This document shows positions 46,717 to 48,656 of a DNA stretch of 48,656 nucleotides, piece after piece. The notes beneath the pieces were generated by a model that was not told the origin of the DNA, did no database searches, and worked only from the letters and a program-made list of their open reading frames with translations. The position numbers and the translations under genes are program-made. The stretch comes from Nitrosomonas sp. Its GTDB lineage: Bacteria > Pseudomonadota > Gammaproteobacteria > Burkholderiales > Nitrosomonadaceae. The number at the start of each line of letters is the position of its first letter. Within the stretch, counting starts at the first letter, position 1. The stretch covers positions 1-48,656 of the forward strand of contig JAJFJL010000123.1 in NCBI GenBank assembly GCA_021774055.1, written 5' to 3'.

Positions 46717-46745
46717 TTTTTACGCGAACTTTAATCTTAAGTCAA
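46717..46745 (-). promoter_or_regulatory. candidate promoter of the csp gene
   Basis: On the minus strand TTGACT (46740-46745) and TAAAAA (46717-46722) lie 17 bases apart. This would give a leader of about 105 nt before ATG 46602, typical of thermoregulated csp mRNAs. Prediction only. Confidence 0.35.
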
Positions 46746-47406
46746 GAAGAAAATGCAATATTTTTAGTGTGACAACATTAAAATGCCTTGACAATAAGAG
46801 CAAAGCAACTTTCCTTGTAAACAGGTGCTTTTCTCTAAATATATATTTCTCTATTCTCTGTTATTTCATTGGGTTACGTGTTATTTCTAAGATGTGAAAA
46901 TAAAAACTGAGGGGTGGAGTGGTAATTACCACTGTCATGATTTGCTAAATTAGGTATATTAATGGCGTTGTGAGTTATCGGGTTAAGTTGTGAGTAATTT
47001 TAATCCGTGTTTAATTTTATAGATAAATCTGTGTGACCTAATCGGTCTATATTTTTTGTACTTGATGAGTGTACTGGTCGTAGTTGCAGATACAAGAAGT
47101 GAAAAATATAAAATATAAGGAGTATTATCTCTGTACTAAGTGACGAGGAAATAATGCTTTATCCATTTAAATTTGGGGAGTTGGAAAAATATAATCATCC
47201 AAAACTAAACTACCATATTACTAAAGTAGGTTAGCGCATTTGGTGCTGATGACTAAAGTCATCATTATCGCACCGTAATAAACGCGCATGAGCCAAAACA
47301 TTAAAATCAAAGTCACCGTCTAAAGACGGTGGTTTTTATCAAATACTTGGAAAATAAATATTAACTAATTTATGTTTGCAATTGGGTAGCTATTAACTCC
47401 TGCTCC
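46746..47406. other. gene-free stretch with IS200/IS605-like hairpins
   Basis: No gene seen over about 660 bases. At 47233-47290 a compound stem-loop (GGTGC/GCACC around GATGACT/AGTCATC) and at 47314-47331 a second hairpin (CACCGTC/GACGGTG, TAAA loop) followed by T. Such pairs of palindromes with GTCACCGTC...GACGGTGG are reminiscent of the ends of IS200/IS605-family elements; a relic or a PATE-type non-autonomous element is possible. Confidence 0.35.
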
Positions 47407-48105
47407 CTAAACTGTTATTTTCTGTTTTGATGCAGTAATGAGTGATTCTCTACGCTCTTTAACTAGCTTAGGAATAAATTTATTTTTGTCATCTTGATCT
47501 TTAAATCCAAGTCTTTGGTAAATATTACCACCAATGCCTGGTATTAGATTACCATTACTTTCCCTTTCATCATCTATTGCGAAATAAATATATTTAAATT
47601 TTTTTGTAATAGCACTTGGGAATTCACGATTTAACTTTTTCTCTGTGTCGGTATGCATAACAGGTGCGACAACAAATATGCTATCAGGCTCTATATATTG
47701 AATAAGATTGGTTAAATTAGTTTTAACAACGCATGCCCCTGAGATAATTGACTTTACAATGACAAGAACATTAGCATTATTAACAGTAGGTTCACAGTAT
47801 TTTTTTATGATAGGTGCGATAGATATTGATTGTTGTCGCTGATTCCAGAAACAAGCCAAGGATATATCAGAATGTAAAATACTTAAGGAATCAATAATTC
47901 CTTTTGCTAAAAAGTCAGCATCTTCTACAGTGCAAGCAACACAGATATTTTCATCTGTTATTTGTTTAGCTAAAACATTTCCTAATTCTTTACCCAACAA
48001 ATATAGTGCATTGGAATAGTCATTAACATTTGTTGAGGAATCAGCTAGTTTGTCAAGATTAGACTCTCCAATGTCATTGGTATAAACTGAAAAGTGTCGG
48101 GTCAT
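47407..48105 (-). CDS. divergent uracil-phosphoribosyltransferase-like protein
   Basis: 232 residues. The C-terminal IDDERESNGNLIPGIGGNIY resembles the uracil-binding end of Upp (IDE..NE.GYIVPGLGDAGDR). The PRPP loop (VLVIVKSIISGACVV) has the place of DPMLATG but without the acidic residues, so standard catalysis is doubtful. Spacing (about 220 residues) fits a UPRT. PRPP-loop-defective relatives of PRTases do occur in accessory regions, so a role other than uracil salvage is possible. It starts four bases inside the 3' end of the partner gene, so the two are translationally coupled. I cannot name the family. Confidence 0.5.
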   Translation of the reverse strand: MTRHFSVYTNDIGESNLDKLADSSTNVNDYSNALYLLGKELGNVLAKQITDENICVACTVEDADFLAKGIIDSLSILHSDISLACFWNQRQQSISIAPIIKKYCEPTVNNANVLVIVKSIISGACVVKTNLTNLIQYIEPDSIFVVAPVMHTDTEKKLNREFPSAITKKFKYIYFAIDDERESNGNLIPGIGGNIYQRLGFKDQDDKNKFIPKLVKERRESLITASKQKITV

Positions 48106-48512
48106 AATAAAATACCTTCTAATTCATCAAACTGTCTTGGACGTTTTGATGTTATCTCCTGTTGAAAGGCAATGAATTCATTGGAATCAACAGAATAGGG
48201 AATGGTTCCTGAATCAAAATTATGGTAACGCCAACTAAAATAACCTTTTTCAATTTTAAAGCTGAAATTTGTAATTCTTGAAAAAATATCTTCAACTTCA
48301 GGAAGTAAATTTTCAGTGACATTTGACTTAGCCAAATAATTTGGAAAGGCCTTTTCAAGGCTAGATAATAATTCATTAACTGAAGATAGTGTCGTCTTTT
48401 TATCAACCCAATGCCCTAAAATAAGTTTAGCTAAGGCTTCTAGTTTGTCAATATCGCTTGAGAAACAGATATGCTCAATTAGTGCCCTAAATTTATCATC
48501 AATCAATATCAA
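48102..48512 (-). pseudogene. partner gene of the UPRT-like protein, 5' end removed by an IS
   Basis: 136 codons from a TTG that is only the last usable codon. The frame stays open upstream (toward higher coordinates) for nine more codons into the IS terminus and then meets a stop at 48540-48542. No ATG occurs in the remaining stretch. I infer that the IS inserted at about 48519 and cut off the native start. The surviving sequence (ALAKLILGHWVDKKTTLSSV, FSFKIEKGYFSWRY, SKRPRQFDELEGI) is not a family I know. It overlaps the UPRT-like gene by four bases (48102-48105). Confidence 0.55.
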
Positions 48513-48518
48513 ATGATT

Positions 48519-48656
48519 AGGGGCTGTTGCCGTTTTACATTATCTCCTTGAGTTTCAATATAAAACTCCTGTAATATTTAATTTTATATCAGAAACTAGC
48601 ATGTTATGCCACGAAAAATATTTACGGAAGAACTCTGGACAAAATTAAAAGTAACT
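48519..48656 (+). mobile_element. left end of an IS5-type insertion sequence, cut by the window edge
   Basis: AGGGGCTGTTGCCGTTTTAC begins at about 48519 and is like the terminal repeats of IS5-family elements (GGGGCTGTTGC type). About 87 bases further the transposase starts. The exact first base and any target duplication cannot be fixed without the other end. Confidence 0.6.
48606..48656 (+). CDS. N-terminus of an IS5-family transposase (partial)
   Basis: 17 codons from ATG 48606 to the end: MPRKIFTEELWTKLKVT. This matches the known opening of IS5-family (IS427/IS1031-like) transposases, M-P-R-x-x-(L/F)-T-(D/E)-E-x-W-x-K-L. The remainder is outside the window. Confidence 0.65.
   Translation, partial: MPRKIFTEELWTKLKVT

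Overview
The window is an AT-rich bacterial chromosome segment that looks betaproteobacterial, probably from the Nitrosomonadales side. I infer this from the character of RecA, isocitrate dehydrogenase and MurJ, and from the DUF2782 - thrB - BPSS1780-family block, which I know as a betaproteobacterial neighbourhood. No database search was possible. Most genes are ordinary housekeeping and signalling genes. What stands out is a heavy load of short, palindromic, non-coding mobile repeats between them.

Layout. 1-140: 3' end of an insertion sequence. 183-1409: a small KOW-like protein and a fructose-6-phosphate-aldolase-type transaldolase. 1979-5248: a Ser/Thr kinase facing a PP2C phosphatase and an OmpA-like lipid-wall anchor protein. 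5728-9108: murJ and a periplasmic 5'-nucleotidase, convergent, with two different MITEs packed between their stop codons. 9400-13187: DUF2782 protein, homoserine kinase, BPSS1780-family membrane protein with an added zinc-ribbon-like tail, and an ankyrin-repeat protein. 13577-15066: recA-recX. 15467-19903: adk, PPi-dependent phosphofructokinase and H+-translocating pyrophosphatase, a pyrophosphate-based energy block; adk has no AUG/GUG/UUG start. 20024-23843: cysG, then lptF-lptG. 23986-26024: response regulator, CheC-type phosphatase and PAS-GGDEF protein in one tight operon. 26230-29658: DUF2868 protein, RNase P RNA (minus strand, 299 nt) and lysS. 30035-37963: K+ channel, a repeat-rich RTX adhesin, and a BarA-like hybrid kinase. 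38115-43598: two polysaccharide-type transferases, a degenerate EAL protein and an RpfE-like protein. 44393-46602: clan AA aspartic protease, icd, cold-shock protein. 46603-48656: a gene-poor stretch with IS200/IS605-like hairpins, then a divergent uracil-phosphoribosyltransferase-like gene and a partner whose 5' end has been cut off by an IS5-type element running out of the window.

Mobile repeats. I can separate at least four families by their terminal inverted repeats: A (ACCTAGATCCTGCA...), about nine copies from 22 to 162 bp, several with 3-bp target duplications; B (GGAACGTGCATG...), three copies; C (CTAGTACCTTGCACGC...), two copies; D (AGGACTTACGCATTGACAA), one 134-bp MITE whose ends match the IS at the left edge. 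A further family F (ATATACTTCGCGC...) has two or three copies. One A copy is a perfect 93-bp palindrome nested inside a B copy. Seven of these elements lie in the 4.4 kb between 40.5 and 45 kb. No full transposase is present in the window.

The best candidates for something undescribed are the palindromic family A and its apparent arm-copying, the adk non-AUG start, the RR-CheC-diguanylate cyclase operon, and the IS-interrupted UPRT-like cassette at the right edge.
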